From a virus, in IMG/VR virus record IMGVR_UViG_3300045044_000058, positions 1-37,465 of that record: DNA of 37,465 nucleotides. One strand, given 5' to 3'. A program made the translations under genes and the position numbers. Below the pieces are notes generated by a model. It saw only the letters and a list, made by a program, of their open reading frames with translations. It ran no database searches and was not told where the DNA came from. Numbering within the stretch: position 1 is the first letter of the stretch; each line of letters begins with the position of its first letter. Shown here piece after piece: positions 29,916 to 36,889 of the stretch.

Positions 29916-30016
29916 GCAACCGCACGAAGCGCCTGTCGCGATTAGGCAACGCGGTGGTGCCGGATTGCGCTCAGTTCATGGGCGAGGCGATTGTGCGGTT
30001 TCTGGAGGACGCGTGA
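29138..30016 (+). CDS. C-terminal part of the cytosine-C5 methyltransferase
   Basis: The reading frame is open from 29066 (CQDLSQAGKQQGF); the first ATG is 29138. It contains RPRFVLAENVPGLL (ENV motif), FGANHLRKRVFVVA (motif VIII region), a long variable target-recognition part, and near the end LEPALRGVADGTPDWLERTL with RLSRLGNAVVPD (motifs IX/X). The enzyme would methylate cytosine in DNA, but its first half with motif I lies in another frame upstream. The stop overlaps the next GTG. Confidence 0.75.
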   Translation: MWFEFARLVGELRPRFVLAENVPGLLVPGGISRVVGELARLGYVGCWRCLRASEFGANHLRKRVFVVAHRADDGCSFGGAAHHANGYHASGYDTDGRDPDVGYAASARPACGESRESEPFRNGARRTELGGRRDAVEDAARHEQPGCEGESGRLRRRGVREAGEPLADARCAERRQDALARSDLADAFGARLEIGNGPGESHRTACAEPEPVRLPHFAPGPSDPRWPWILRERPDLAPALEPALRGVADGTPDWLERTLSNRTKRLSRLGNAVVPDCAQFMGEAIVRFLEDA

Positions 30017-30468
30017 ACGAAGACGAACGGTTGAAAGCTTTCGCCAAGCGCTATCGGCTCAAAGTACGGGAGGACGAATGCGGCGACGCGATTATTCCGG
30101 GACGGTTTCGCGGCGCGGATAACGGACGGCACCTGTACTTCGCAGGCGAGGAGTTATGCCTGATGGTCGTCGACGGCCTTGTTACGAAGCGAACCCGTTG
30201 GGAATCATTAGGTGCGCGCAAGTTATGGCTAGGGACGATCTCCGTTGGCATGCTGAACGCGAAGATGCGAAACGAGAAGGTGCAGGACGTAAAGGTCGAA
30301 GGCATTCCGGAGGCGAGTTACAAGCTAGCGATCCGGCTGGCCGGCTGCAAAGCCAAGCAGACACTTTCGCCGAAACAGCTGGAACGCAATCGGCGAGGTC
30401 TTGAGAAATTGCACGGAGACGCTTACAAGCCGGGTTCCGACGAGCGCGAATCGACGATCGGAGAGTAA
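30013..30468 (+). CDS. Hypothetical protein downstream of dcm
   Basis: GTG 30013 overlaps the methyltransferase stop (GTGA) and gives 151 residues (MNEDERLKAFAKRYRLKVRE...). A beta-like centre (DAIIPGRFRGADNGRHLYF, LCLMVVDGLVTKRT) and a basic helical C-terminus (AKQTLSPKQLERNRRGLEKL) are visible. The family is not recognised with certainty. Confidence 0.55.
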   Translation: MNEDERLKAFAKRYRLKVREDECGDAIIPGRFRGADNGRHLYFAGEELCLMVVDGLVTKRTRWESLGARKLWLGTISVGMLNAKMRNEKVQDVKVEGIPEASYKLAIRLAGCKAKQTLSPKQLERNRRGLEKLHGDAYKPGSDERESTIGE

Positions 30469-30469
30469 G

Positions 30470-30692
30470 TGACCCCTAACTACCACCCCGGACTTTTCCA
30501 CAGCCTTTGTAGGCTTAAAACTGCGTTTTTGCTGAACGGAGACGCGATGACTTAGCGGCACTTACTCGAGTTTCGGACTTCAGCGACTAGCTCATAAGTC
30601 GCTATGCTATTCGGAGGAATATTGTGTCTCGCGGGCGGAGTAACTTGCGCCGTTCGCAACTTACTCACCACTTACACACTTAGGAGACTACT
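30470..30692 (+). promoter_or_regulatory. Gene-free region before the Pro/Gly-rich gene
   Basis: The 223-nt gap contains a perfect 7-bp hairpin (AGCGACT 30582-30588 with AGTCGCT 30597-30603), several ACTTAC(T/A)C repeats just before the next gene, and an 18-codon GTG frame with a good GGAGGA site (from about 30624) that could be a leader peptide. No clear promoter boxes were found. Confidence 0.4.
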
Positions 30693-31169
30693 ATGTTAGC
30701 TTTGATTATTCCCATGAGCGGCGGCGAGCAATTGCCGATACCGCCCTATCCGCCCATTGCCGGCTACCCCGGCGGAGGACCTGTGTACCCGCCCATTGGA
30801 GCTTTCCCGCCCGGTCCGCCGGTTTATCCCGGAGGCGGCCCGGTTTACCCGCCCGTGGGTGTGCCGCCGGGACCTCCACTCTATCCGGGTGGTGGACCGG
30901 TCTATCCACCGATTGGTGTCCCGCCTGGCTATCCGGTCTATCCTGGGGGCGGACCCATCTATCCCCCGATAGGAGCGTTCCCGCCGGGACCGCCCGTGCA
31001 TGTGGGAGGGGGACCAGTGTTTCCGCAACCGCCGCCGCCCACGAAGCCCGAACAAACTCCCGGCATTCCGGTAGGAGACACCGGATGGACGCTGCAATTT
31101 ATCCGCGGCTACGGCTGGGTCTTGATTCCGCCGGAGGAACCGCCGCCCGCCGCTGGGCCGAAGAAATAA
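30693..31169 (+). CDS. Pro/Gly/Tyr-rich repeat protein
   Basis: The 158-residue protein is built from repeats of YPGGGPVYPPIG or -PVG followed by PPGPP(L/V). There are about six of them, then a PPPPTKPEQTPG linker and a conserved-looking end (GDTGWTLQFIRGYGWVLIPPEE). A TAGGAG ribosome-binding site supports this strand; an equally long antisense frame has no such site. Similar Pro-rich proteins accompany phage packaging regions; function unknown. Confidence 0.65.
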   Translation: MLALIIPMSGGEQLPIPPYPPIAGYPGGGPVYPPIGAFPPGPPVYPGGGPVYPPVGVPPGPPLYPGGGPVYPPIGVPPGYPVYPGGGPIYPPIGAFPPGPPVHVGGGPVFPQPPPPTKPEQTPGIPVGDTGWTLQFIRGYGWVLIPPEEPPPAAGPKK

Positions 31170-31200
31170 CACCTGTGCGGGTCGTGGGAAAATACTACTG

Positions 31201-31419
31201 ATGACCGATGCCGAAATCCAGCAGGCGTTTCAGCTGGTGCTGGAAATTCAGCAAACCATGACCCGCAACATGCAGGCCTTCCAGGAGAGTTTCCAGAAGC
31301 AACTAACACTCAACGACGGCATGCTCGAGCGGCACGCGCGCACAGAAGCGGAATTGACGGCGCTGCGGGAATTAATCGAGACCTATATCCGCGGACTCCG
31401 CAATGGCGGCGCGAGTTGA
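31201..31419 (+). CDS. Small coiled-coil protein
   Basis: The 72-residue helical protein (MTDAEIQQAFQLVLEIQQTM, FQESFQKQLTLNDGMLERHA) is charged and Gln-rich. It ends within the 3' end of the convergent leftward gene (overlap 31383-31419). Function unknown. Confidence 0.55.
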   Translation: MTDAEIQQAFQLVLEIQQTMTRNMQAFQESFQKQLTLNDGMLERHARTEAELTALRELIETYIRGLRNGGAS

Positions 31420-31577
31420 CGTAAAGGTGATGGCTCCGGTATGTTGAACTTCTCGCGTACTTCGTCAGCCGTTAGCGGCCTGCAGCCACACTGATGGCTT
31501 GGTTCAGCTAGTTCTGACCAGCAGTGTTCACCATCCCAGTAGGGACAATCGATGCTGATTGTTCTCTCAGGGGGCAT
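31383..31577 (-). CDS. Small Cys-rich protein, MPPE family copy 2
   Basis: The 64-residue leftward protein starts MPPERTISIDCPYWDGEHCW and continues HQCGCRPLTADEVREKF. Its first nine codons nearly repeat those of the upstream leftward gene (MPPEEKISI), both at DNA and protein level. It overlaps that gene by 11 nt. Confidence 0.5.
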   Translation of the reverse strand: MPPERTISIDCPYWDGEHCWSELAEPSHQCGCRPLTADEVREKFNIPEPSPLRQLAPPLRSPRI

Positions 31578-31818
31578 TTCTCTTGTCCCATTCGTTCACG
31601 GCTTTGTTTGCTGCCTGTAGCCTAGCCTCGCAGAGCGGGCAAACAAACTGCGGTTTCTGCATGCTGACTTCCCAAGTCTGGTCATCCCAATCTTTGCCGC
31701 AGAACGCTATACGTGATCCGGCAGGATAGAAATGAGAGTCGCCAAACCAGTGCGTGACCCAGAGATCTGTAGCCCTCGGGTCCGGTTTTTTGATGCTGAT
31801 CTTTTCTTCAGGGGGCAT
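31567..31818 (-). CDS. Small protein with CPLC motif, MPPE family copy 1
   Basis: The 83-residue leftward protein (MPPEEKISIKKPDP...) contains HWFGDSHFYPAG, RIAFCGKDW and FVCPLCEARL. These are Cys/His patterns compatible with a metal site. It shares its first nine codons with the next leftward gene. Confidence 0.55.
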   Translation of the reverse strand: MPPEEKISIKKPDPRATDLWVTHWFGDSHFYPAGSRIAFCGKDWDDQTWEVSMQKPQFVCPLCEARLQAANKAVNEWDKRNAP

Positions 31819-31832
31819 TTCTCAATCATCGG

Positions 31833-32102
31833 TCAGCGGTGATGTTCCGCCACATGAAGTTTGAGCGCGTTTTCAAAACGTTCGCCCAAGATGTCGATTT
31901 TCTTGTCCAGGGCATCGATCTTGGCGGAAACATTGATTTCCAATAGTTCGATGCGTTTGCTGAGGGTTGCTTCCAGTGTTTTCATTTCGGCGCGTAGCGT
32001 TTCTTTGGCTTCGTTGATACGGCTATTGCTATAAATCAGCGAGGAAATCGGGATGATGATAGCAAGGCAAGCGGTGAGCAATTGCGCATCTGTCAGTTGC
32101 AT
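31833..32102 (-). CDS. Membrane-anchored coiled-coil protein
   Basis: The 89-residue leftward product has one N-terminal hydrophobic segment (LLTACLAIIIPISSLIY) followed by a long charged coil (LRAEMKTLEATLSKRIELLE, AKIDALDKKIDILGERFENA). The design resembles small phage proteins of the xhlA/coiled-coil membrane type. It lies divergent to the terminase genes across a 155-nt gap containing TATAGT at about 32166. Confidence 0.6.
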   Translation of the reverse strand: MQLTDAQLLTACLAIIIPISSLIYSNSRINEAKETLRAEMKTLEATLSKRIELLEINVSAKIDALDKKIDILGERFENALKLHVAEHHR

Positions 32103-32257
32103 GCTTTCAGTCTAAAGTGTCTGTTTCGGCGAAATTCCCTAGCCGTCCCAGTACCTTTGCGTGTATAGTATTGGTAATTTGCGGCGATCGCGAGCCGCGT
32201 TACCAACTCTGCGCGGTTTTACCGCTGGAAAAGCTTCCAGCCTCCCACCTGGGCCGC

Positions 32258-32566
32258 ATGCCCGAATCGTCTCTAAAATCCAGTCGGATCGCCATTCTCA
32301 ATCCATTGCCGGGTGCGGCCCGTTCGCTCGGTTATGAGCATGCCAGACGCTATGTCAAGCAAGGGCGGGCGCAATGGGTGAACCGGGACGCTATCCGTTT
32401 CCTGCCGGAACATCACCGCCATCAGAGCGCGGAGCGTCTACTGCGCCAGCAGACCGCAGCCGGCTACGATGCGCGCGGCCTACTCACCATAGAGGAAATC
32501 AAACAAGTACCCGTAACGGGGGAAGCGGCGTTATTGCTGGTGAGACGAAGTGCAGTGCAGCGCTAA
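32258..32566 (+). CDS. Hypothetical protein upstream of the small terminase
   Basis: I chose ATG 32258 (MPESSLKSSRIAILNPLPGA). The 102-residue product has LGYEHARRYVKQGRAQWVNRDAIRFL, which looks like a small nucleic-acid-binding or RHH-type fold. It overlaps the small terminase by 17 nt, so the two are co-translated. An upstream ATG (32117) is possible but would cover the intergenic region. Confidence 0.5.
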   Translation: MPESSLKSSRIAILNPLPGAARSLGYEHARRYVKQGRAQWVNRDAIRFLPEHHRHQSAERLLRQQTAAGYDARGLLTIEEIKQVPVTGEAALLLVRRSAVQR

Positions 32567-32912
32567 ATCCTCGCGCACGGGGAAGCCGTGCAAACGGCAC
32601 GCCATCCCCGGCGGCACCGTGTGCCGGGTCCATGGCGGGAGTGCCCCGCAGGTGAAACAGAAGGCCGCCGAGCGCATTGCCTTTCTGAAGTGGAAAGCGC
32701 TCGAGCGGGTCGAATACTATATCGATCGGCCGAGCCAGTATCCGGTGCAGTCGTTTGCAGCCGCGAAAGACATTCTGGACCGCGATCCGGAAACGAGCGC
32801 CGTGCATAAGATCGAGGACGTGACGCCGGCTGACCGGATGACGCAGGACGAGCGGATGGCACGGATTCGGCAACTGGAAAAACAGCTGGGCAGGACGGAG
32901 CAGGTGCAGTGA
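32550..32912 (+). CDS. Terminase small subunit-like protein
   Basis: The 120-residue protein begins MQCSAKSSRTGKPCKRHAIP followed by GGTVCRVHGGSAPQVKQKAA. The C-x-A-x-S--TG-PC---A--G---C--HGGSAPQVK pattern is typical of small proteins directly upstream of phage large terminases and is often annotated as terminase small subunit. The C-terminus is helical. It starts with GTG and its stop overlaps the TerL start. DNA recognition is inferred from position. Confidence 0.7.
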   Translation: MQCSAKSSRTGKPCKRHAIPGGTVCRVHGGSAPQVKQKAAERIAFLKWKALERVEYYIDRPSQYPVQSFAAAKDILDRDPETSAVHKIEDVTPADRMTQDERMARIRQLEKQLGRTEQVQ

Positions 32913-33646
32913 CGGCGCAAGCGCAAAACGCCGCGCTCGCCGAAGAGTACGAGGAACTGCTCACTGCTGAGTGTAAATACCGCGAGCGCACGAAGATCGC
33001 ACGCTATTACCCCGATTCCGGGCCGTACCGCCGCGAACTCTATCCCAAGCATCTGCGCTTTTTCGCGCTCGGCAAAGAGTATCGGGAACGCATGTTGATG
33101 GCCGCAAATCGCGTGGGAAAATCAACCGTCGGCTGCTACGAAACCACCGTGCACGCCACGGGGCGTTATCCGGACTGGTGGGAAGGGAAGCGCTTCGAGC
33201 ATCCGATTTCTTGTATCGTGGCAGGCGACACGAACCTGACGACGCGCGACATTCTGCAGACGAAGCTGTTCGGCAAGTTAAGCCGCGCGCCGGGCGATTC
33301 GATCGCGGAAGCGGTCGGCTTGGGCACAGGCATGATGCCGTATGAATGTATTTTCCGCGCGACGCGCCGGCCAGGCTTGCCGGACGCGCTCGAGAGCGTG
33401 CTGATTCATCACGTTTCGGGTGGTTACTCGATGATCAAGCTGCGCTCCTTCGAGCAGGGGATTGAGGCGTTTCAAGGCACGGAAGAAGATCTGATCTGGC
33501 TGGACGAGAATTTCCCGCAAAACATCTATTCCGAGTGCATCACGCGCCTAATGACGACCGAAGGACATCTGCTTCTAACTTTCACGCCAATCCAGGGCGT
33601 CACCGCGGTGATCCGGGAGTTCATGGACAAGGCGTATCGGGGTTAA
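32909..33646 (+). CDS. terL: Terminase large subunit, ATPase half (split gene)
   Basis: GTG 32909 opens 245 residues containing LMAANRVGKST (Walker A-type), DLIWLDEN (Walker B with catalytic Glu) and LLLTFTPIQG (coupling motif). This is the packaging motor ATPase. The frame ends with TAA 18 codons after the coupling motif, where the linker to the nuclease domain should begin. The nuclease half resumes at 35595 after a 1.9-kb insertion. Whether two proteins assemble or the insertion is removed from RNA cannot be told. Confidence 0.88.
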   Translation: MTAQAQNAALAEEYEELLTAECKYRERTKIARYYPDSGPYRRELYPKHLRFFALGKEYRERMLMAANRVGKSTVGCYETTVHATGRYPDWWEGKRFEHPISCIVAGDTNLTTRDILQTKLFGKLSRAPGDSIAEAVGLGTGMMPYECIFRATRRPGLPDALESVLIHHVSGGYSMIKLRSFEQGIEAFQGTEEDLIWLDENFPQNIYSECITRLMTTEGHLLLTFTPIQGVTAVIREFMDKAYRG

Positions 33647-33650
33647 CAGG

Positions 33651-33981
33651 GCTGGGAGCCAGGGACGTGGAGAGAAACCATTGAAGTAGAGCGAGCCAAG
33701 AAGCCCGAGAGAACCATGGCGGTCGAGCGAGCCACTAATGCAGAGAGGACCAGAGGAGTCGAGCGAGCCAATCTCGTTGAGAGTGCCATGTGCAGAGAGC
33801 GAGCCAATTCTGGAGAGAGAACCATCGGAGATGAGCGAGCCAAGCTGGCGGAGAGAACCACGCAAGGGGAGCGAGCCAATTGCCCGGAGAGAACCAGAGT
33901 TCGTGAGCGAGCCACAATACCAGAGAGAACCAGGATCGATGAGCGAGCCAATACGCCAGAGAGTACCACTAGAATGAGCGT
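33651..33981 (+). repeat. 18-nt repeat array 1 (17 units)
   Basis: Alternating GAGAGnnCCA (A) and invariant GAGCGAGCCA (B) boxes, each with an 8-nt spacer, start at 33670 after a degenerate entry box (CTGGGAGCCA plus 8 nt) and end at 33975 before GAGCGTATG. Nine A and eight B boxes. The first A box has one extra A. Spacers of units 10-13 (AGCTGGCG, CGCAAGGG, ATTGCCCG, GAGTTCGT) reappear in the same order in array 2. Confidence 0.92.
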
Positions 33982-34788
33982 ATGTCTCTAACCTTAGACC
34001 CGATCTCCCGTTTATCCCGCGATCTGGCCCAGGCGGCCGTATCGCTGTCCATCCCCGAAGTGCGGTACTTAGTCGATGCCTACTATCTGATTCAGGCGAA
34101 CCGCATCGTCGCCTCGAATCAGATCCGGGCCTTGACTGAATCCGCGGAGCCGCACGAAGTCATCACCTGGCTCGCGCAACAGAATGACGTGCTCGAGAAC
34201 CAGATCAAGCGGGCGCTGGACCGCTGGACGGAGGGGCAGGAGCTCGGTGTCTGGTGCAAAGGCATCACGGGCATCGGGCCGGTGATCAGCGCCGGATTGA
34301 TGGCCCATATCGATATCGCACGCGCGCCGACGGTAGGCCATATCTGGTCGTTTGCCGGCTTGAATCCGGAGCAGAAGTGGGAGAAAAAAACCAAGCGGCC
34401 CTGGAACGCGCAGCTCAAAACCTTGTGTTGGAAGATTGGCGAATCGTTCGTCAAGGTGTCGGGGAATCCGAAGAGCACGTACGGGCGTCTGTACCGCGAG
34501 CGCAAGGAATACGAGGAACGGCGCAATGGCGCGGGCGAGTGCGCGCAGCAGGCGAGCGAGATTCTGAGCAATAAGAAATTCGGCAAGGACACCGAGGCCT
34601 ATAAGCATTTGAGTGCGGGGAAACTGCCGCCGGCACATGTTCACGCGCGTGCCAAGCGCTATGCGGTGAAGATCTTTTTAGCGCACTATCATGAGACGGC
34701 GTATCGGCTTCATTTTGGCACCGAACCCCCGAAGCCCTACGCGATTGCGATTTTGGGTCACGCCCATGAAATCGCGCAGGGAGCTTAA
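33982..34788 (+). CDS. IS110-like protein (Transposase_20 domain only)
   Basis: The 268-residue protein starts at the array exit (GAGCGT-ATG). Residues about 92-110 read GITGIGPVISAGLMAHID, a helix-hairpin-helix; then IWSFAGLNPEQKW, RPWNAQLKTLCWKIGESFVKVS, YGRLYRERKEYEE and RAKRYAVKIFLAHYHETAY. This is the Transposase_20 (IS116/IS110/IS902) type domain. The N-terminal RuvC-like DEDD domain of true IS110 transposases is not recognisable in the ~90-residue N-terminus. The stop codon lies in the entry box of array 2. Confidence 0.75.
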   Translation: MSLTLDPISRLSRDLAQAAVSLSIPEVRYLVDAYYLIQANRIVASNQIRALTESAEPHEVITWLAQQNDVLENQIKRALDRWTEGQELGVWCKGITGIGPVISAGLMAHIDIARAPTVGHIWSFAGLNPEQKWEKKTKRPWNAQLKTLCWKIGESFVKVSGNPKSTYGRLYRERKEYEERRNGAGECAQQASEILSNKKFGKDTEAYKHLSAGKLPPAHVHARAKRYAVKIFLAHYHETAYRLHFGTEPPKPYAIAILGHAHEIAQGA

Positions 34789-35585
34789 GCCACCACCGTA
34801 GAGAGAACCCAAAAGGCCCGAGCGAGCCAGATAAAGTGAGAGAACCAAATAAGGCGAGCGAGCCACAGCAGTAGAGAGAACCAAACTCCGAGAGCGAGCC
34901 ACTGACAGCGAGAGGACCAGGCGCAAGGAGCTTGAGCCAGTTCCAACGAGAGCACCAAGAACGAGGAGCGAGCCAATTGCCGAGAGAGAGCCACATTCCG
35001 CGAGCGAGCCATAAGCGCGGAGAGCACCATGAAGGTTGAGCGAGCCATGTTCGACGAGAGAACCAGGGTCGCAGAGCGAGCCAAGTCATAGAAGAGAACC
35101 AGATCCGGAGAGCGAGCCATCGAGGCCGAGAGAACCACGAGAAGCGAGCGAGCCAAGGACTTGGAGAGCACCAAGGATAGCGAGCGAGCCACAGGACCCG
35201 AGAGAACCAGGAAACGTGAGCGAGCCAGTTCCAACGAGAGCACCAAGAACGAGGAGCGAGCCATGAATACAGAGAAGCACCACAGATCATGAGCGAGCCA
35301 TTGAGAGTGAGAGCGCCAGAGTGAGCGAGCGAGCCATGTTGGCCGAGAGAACCATAATCGCCGAGCGAGCCAGAATGTCGAGAGAGAACCATTGGATGTG
35401 AGCGAGCCAAGCTGGCGGAGAGAACCACGCAAGGGGAGCGAGCCAATTGCCCGGAGAGAACCAGAGTTCGTGAGCGAGCCATTTTCGTCGAGAGAACCAT
35501 GGATGGTGAGCGAGCCACAGTCCTTGAGAGCACCATCGTCGAAGAGCGAGCCATTCCTTATGAGAGAACCACAGCGCATGAGCGT
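34781..35585 (+). repeat. 18-nt repeat array 2 (43 units)
   Basis: Forty-three units of alternating A and B boxes (22 A, 21 B) run from 34801 to 35579, after the entry box GAGCTTAAGCCA plus 8 nt and before GAGCGTTCC. Unit 8 has an entry-like box (GAGCTTGAGCCA), as if two arrays had fused. Units 8-9 and 24-25 share the spacers GTTCCAAC and AGAACGAG. Four units have one or two extra bases, so the reading phase shifts repeatedly; the repeat is conserved as nucleic acid rather than protein. Confidence 0.92.
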
Positions 35586-35594
35586 TCCTAAGCT

Positions 35595-36314
35595 ATGAGC
35601 CGAGCGTTAATCACTGCGACGTGGGATGATGTGCCGCATCTCACGCCGCAAGCCAAGGCCGACCTTCTAGCGAGTTATTTACCGCACGAACTGGAAGCGC
35701 GCACCAAAGGCGTCCCCTCCATCGGGCACGGCGCAGTCTATCCGCTCGGCCAGGATTCCTACACTTGCGATCCGTTCCCAATCCCGGCGCATTTTCCGCG
35801 CGCCTATGGGCTGGATGTCGGGTGGAATTGGACGGCAGCGGTATGGTGGGCCTGGGATCGCGAAAATGATCAGGACTGGATCTATCGGGAGTATCTGCGC
35901 GAGCAGGCACCGCCCGATATCCACGTGGCGGCGATCAAGGCGGCCGGCGACTGGATCCCCGGCTGCATCGATCCAGCAGCCAAGCAGCGCAGCCAGGTCG
36001 ATGGGCGCAATCTGCTCGCGGAATACGATTCGCTCGGGCTGAAGATGACGCTCGCCGACAACAGCGTGGAAGCGGGCGTCCTGCGCGTCTACCAGCGGAT
36101 GGCGGCCGGCAAGCTCAAAATTTTCCGCATCTGCACGAGGCTCTTAGAAGATCTGCGTTTCTATCATCGCGACGACTCGGGGCGCATTGTGAAGGAAGGC
36201 GACCACCTTGCGGACGCGATGCGCTATGTCTCGATGACCGGGCCACAGACCGCCAAAGTGAAAGTATTGCCGAAGCCGAACGGAGCGCTGCAGCGACAGT
36301 GGGCGTGGGGATGA
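35595..36314 (+). CDS. terL: Terminase large subunit, nuclease half (split gene)
   Basis: The 239-residue product starts MSRALITATWDDVPHLTPQA and continues ASYLPHELEARTKGVPSIG, GAVYPL, then RAYGLDVGWNWTAAVWWAWD (first acidic nuclease residue) and HLADAMRYVSMTGP near the end (last acidic residue). This is the RNase H-fold headful/packaging nuclease of terminase. The first ATG follows the array exit by few bases and lacks a clear Shine-Dalgarno. The ATPase half ends at 33646. Confidence 0.88.
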   Translation: MSRALITATWDDVPHLTPQAKADLLASYLPHELEARTKGVPSIGHGAVYPLGQDSYTCDPFPIPAHFPRAYGLDVGWNWTAAVWWAWDRENDQDWIYREYLREQAPPDIHVAAIKAAGDWIPGCIDPAAKQRSQVDGRNLLAEYDSLGLKMTLADNSVEAGVLRVYQRMAAGKLKIFRICTRLLEDLRFYHRDDSGRIVKEGDHLADAMRYVSMTGPQTAKVKVLPKPNGALQRQWAWG

Positions 36315-36318
36315 GCAC

Positions 36319-36519
36319 ATGACCGACAAAGAAAAATACGGCACGCTGACGGAGTCCGAGCTCGACGCGTTCGATCAGCAGGCGCGGCAATGTTTCGAAT
36401 CGAGTTTGCGGATGAGCCAGGCGCTACGCCAGGCGACGAAGAAAGAAACGGATCCTACGCCCGGATCGGAAGAAGCGAAGGCGGCGATCAGGGACGCGAT
36501 CAAGCAGGGAAACGAATGA
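36319..36519 (+). CDS. Small hypothetical protein downstream of terL
   Basis: The 66-residue acidic helical protein (MTDKEKYGTLTESELDAFDQ...) starts five bases after terL and overlaps the next ATG (ATGA). Function unknown. Confidence 0.6.
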   Translation: MTDKEKYGTLTESELDAFDQQARQCFESSLRMSQALRQATKKETDPTPGSEEAKAAIRDAIKQGNE

Positions 36520-36656
36520 TACCAGCGGTCCATTTAATCCTTTTAGCCTTCGCGTTCGTGCTATTCGTCTTGGCTGGTTGCAATATCTCGCATCCAAAGG
36601 TCAATCTGGGCTGGCTCGGCCTGGCGTTTTTGACGCTCGCCTTGTGGCTGCATTAA
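36516..36656 (+). CDS. 46-residue membrane protein
   Basis: ATG 36516 in an ATGA overlap gives MIPAVHLILLAFAFVLFVLA followed by GCNISHPKVNLGWLGLAFLTLALWLH, two hydrophobic helices joined by a short turn. The pattern AFVLFVLA-----P-VNLGWLGLAFL-L is a common tiny phage membrane protein family of unknown function. Confidence 0.7.
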   Translation: MIPAVHLILLAFAFVLFVLAGCNISHPKVNLGWLGLAFLTLALWLH

Positions 36657-36673
36657 CAGCTAGTACGAAATGA

Positions 36674-36877
36674 ATGAGACGAATCGCCGCGCTGGCGCTT
36701 TTATGGCTGCTGCCAGCGCGCGCCGGATTGTTCGATATGCGGCTGCATGTCTGGGCGAAGGTGATTACGCTGCACGGCGTCGAGTTATTGCTAGTCATTC
36801 GCGGTGCACCGCACAAATTGACGGATCGGGAGCGGGAAGTCTTGAACCGCATCGCCCATGAAATGAACACGCTCTAG
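36674..36877 (+). CDS. Small protein, complete copy of the gene cut at position 1
   Basis: The 67-residue protein starts MRRIAALALLWLLPARAGLF (hydrophobic, signal-like) and ends LTDREREVLNRIAHEMNTL. An alternative start is the ATG of MRLHVWAKVI. The last 65 bases recur at the left end of the window. Confidence 0.6.
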   Translation: MRRIAALALLWLLPARAGLFDMRLHVWAKVITLHGVELLLVIRGAPHKLTDREREVLNRIAHEMNTL

Positions 36878-36880
36878 GAA
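36813..36880. repeat. Terminal repeat, right copy (equals 1-68)
   Basis: Sixty-eight bases identical to the left end. After this point the right copy reads GGAAAATCT and ATG, the uninterrupted junction to the next gene. Confidence 0.9.
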
Positions 36881-36889
36881 GGAAAATCT

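Larger units (their letters stand above)
33647..35594 (+). mobile_element. Composite insertion in terL: array 1, IS110-like gene, array 2
   Basis: The 1948-nt segment separates the two TerL domains. It consists only of an 18-nt repeat array (17 units), one IS110-like gene and a second array (43 units). All units are in the same orientation. The insertion edges are not precisely known because part of the TerL linker seems missing and no target duplication was seen. Entry and exit motifs of both arrays match those of the isolated array at 26.0 kb. Confidence 0.75.

Noticed and set aside
30696-31172. Leftward gene opposite the Pro/Gly-rich protein
   Set aside because: It is an antisense shadow of the GC-rich repeats; only the rightward frame has a good ribosome-binding site.
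34451-35579. Long leftward coding frames (up to 367 codons) over array 2
   Set aside because: They consist of translated repeats that change phase at indels and run into the antisense of the IS110-like gene; they follow from the stop-free 18-nt unit.
33651-35585. CRISPR array
   Set aside because: Boxes are 10 nt, two types alternate, spacers are about 8 nt, and no cas gene is present; too short for any CRISPR design.
33647-35594. Group I or II intron in terL
   Set aside because: No recognisable intron core or reverse transcriptase/maturase was seen, and the space outside the ORF is filled by the arrays; splicing cannot be excluded but is not supported.
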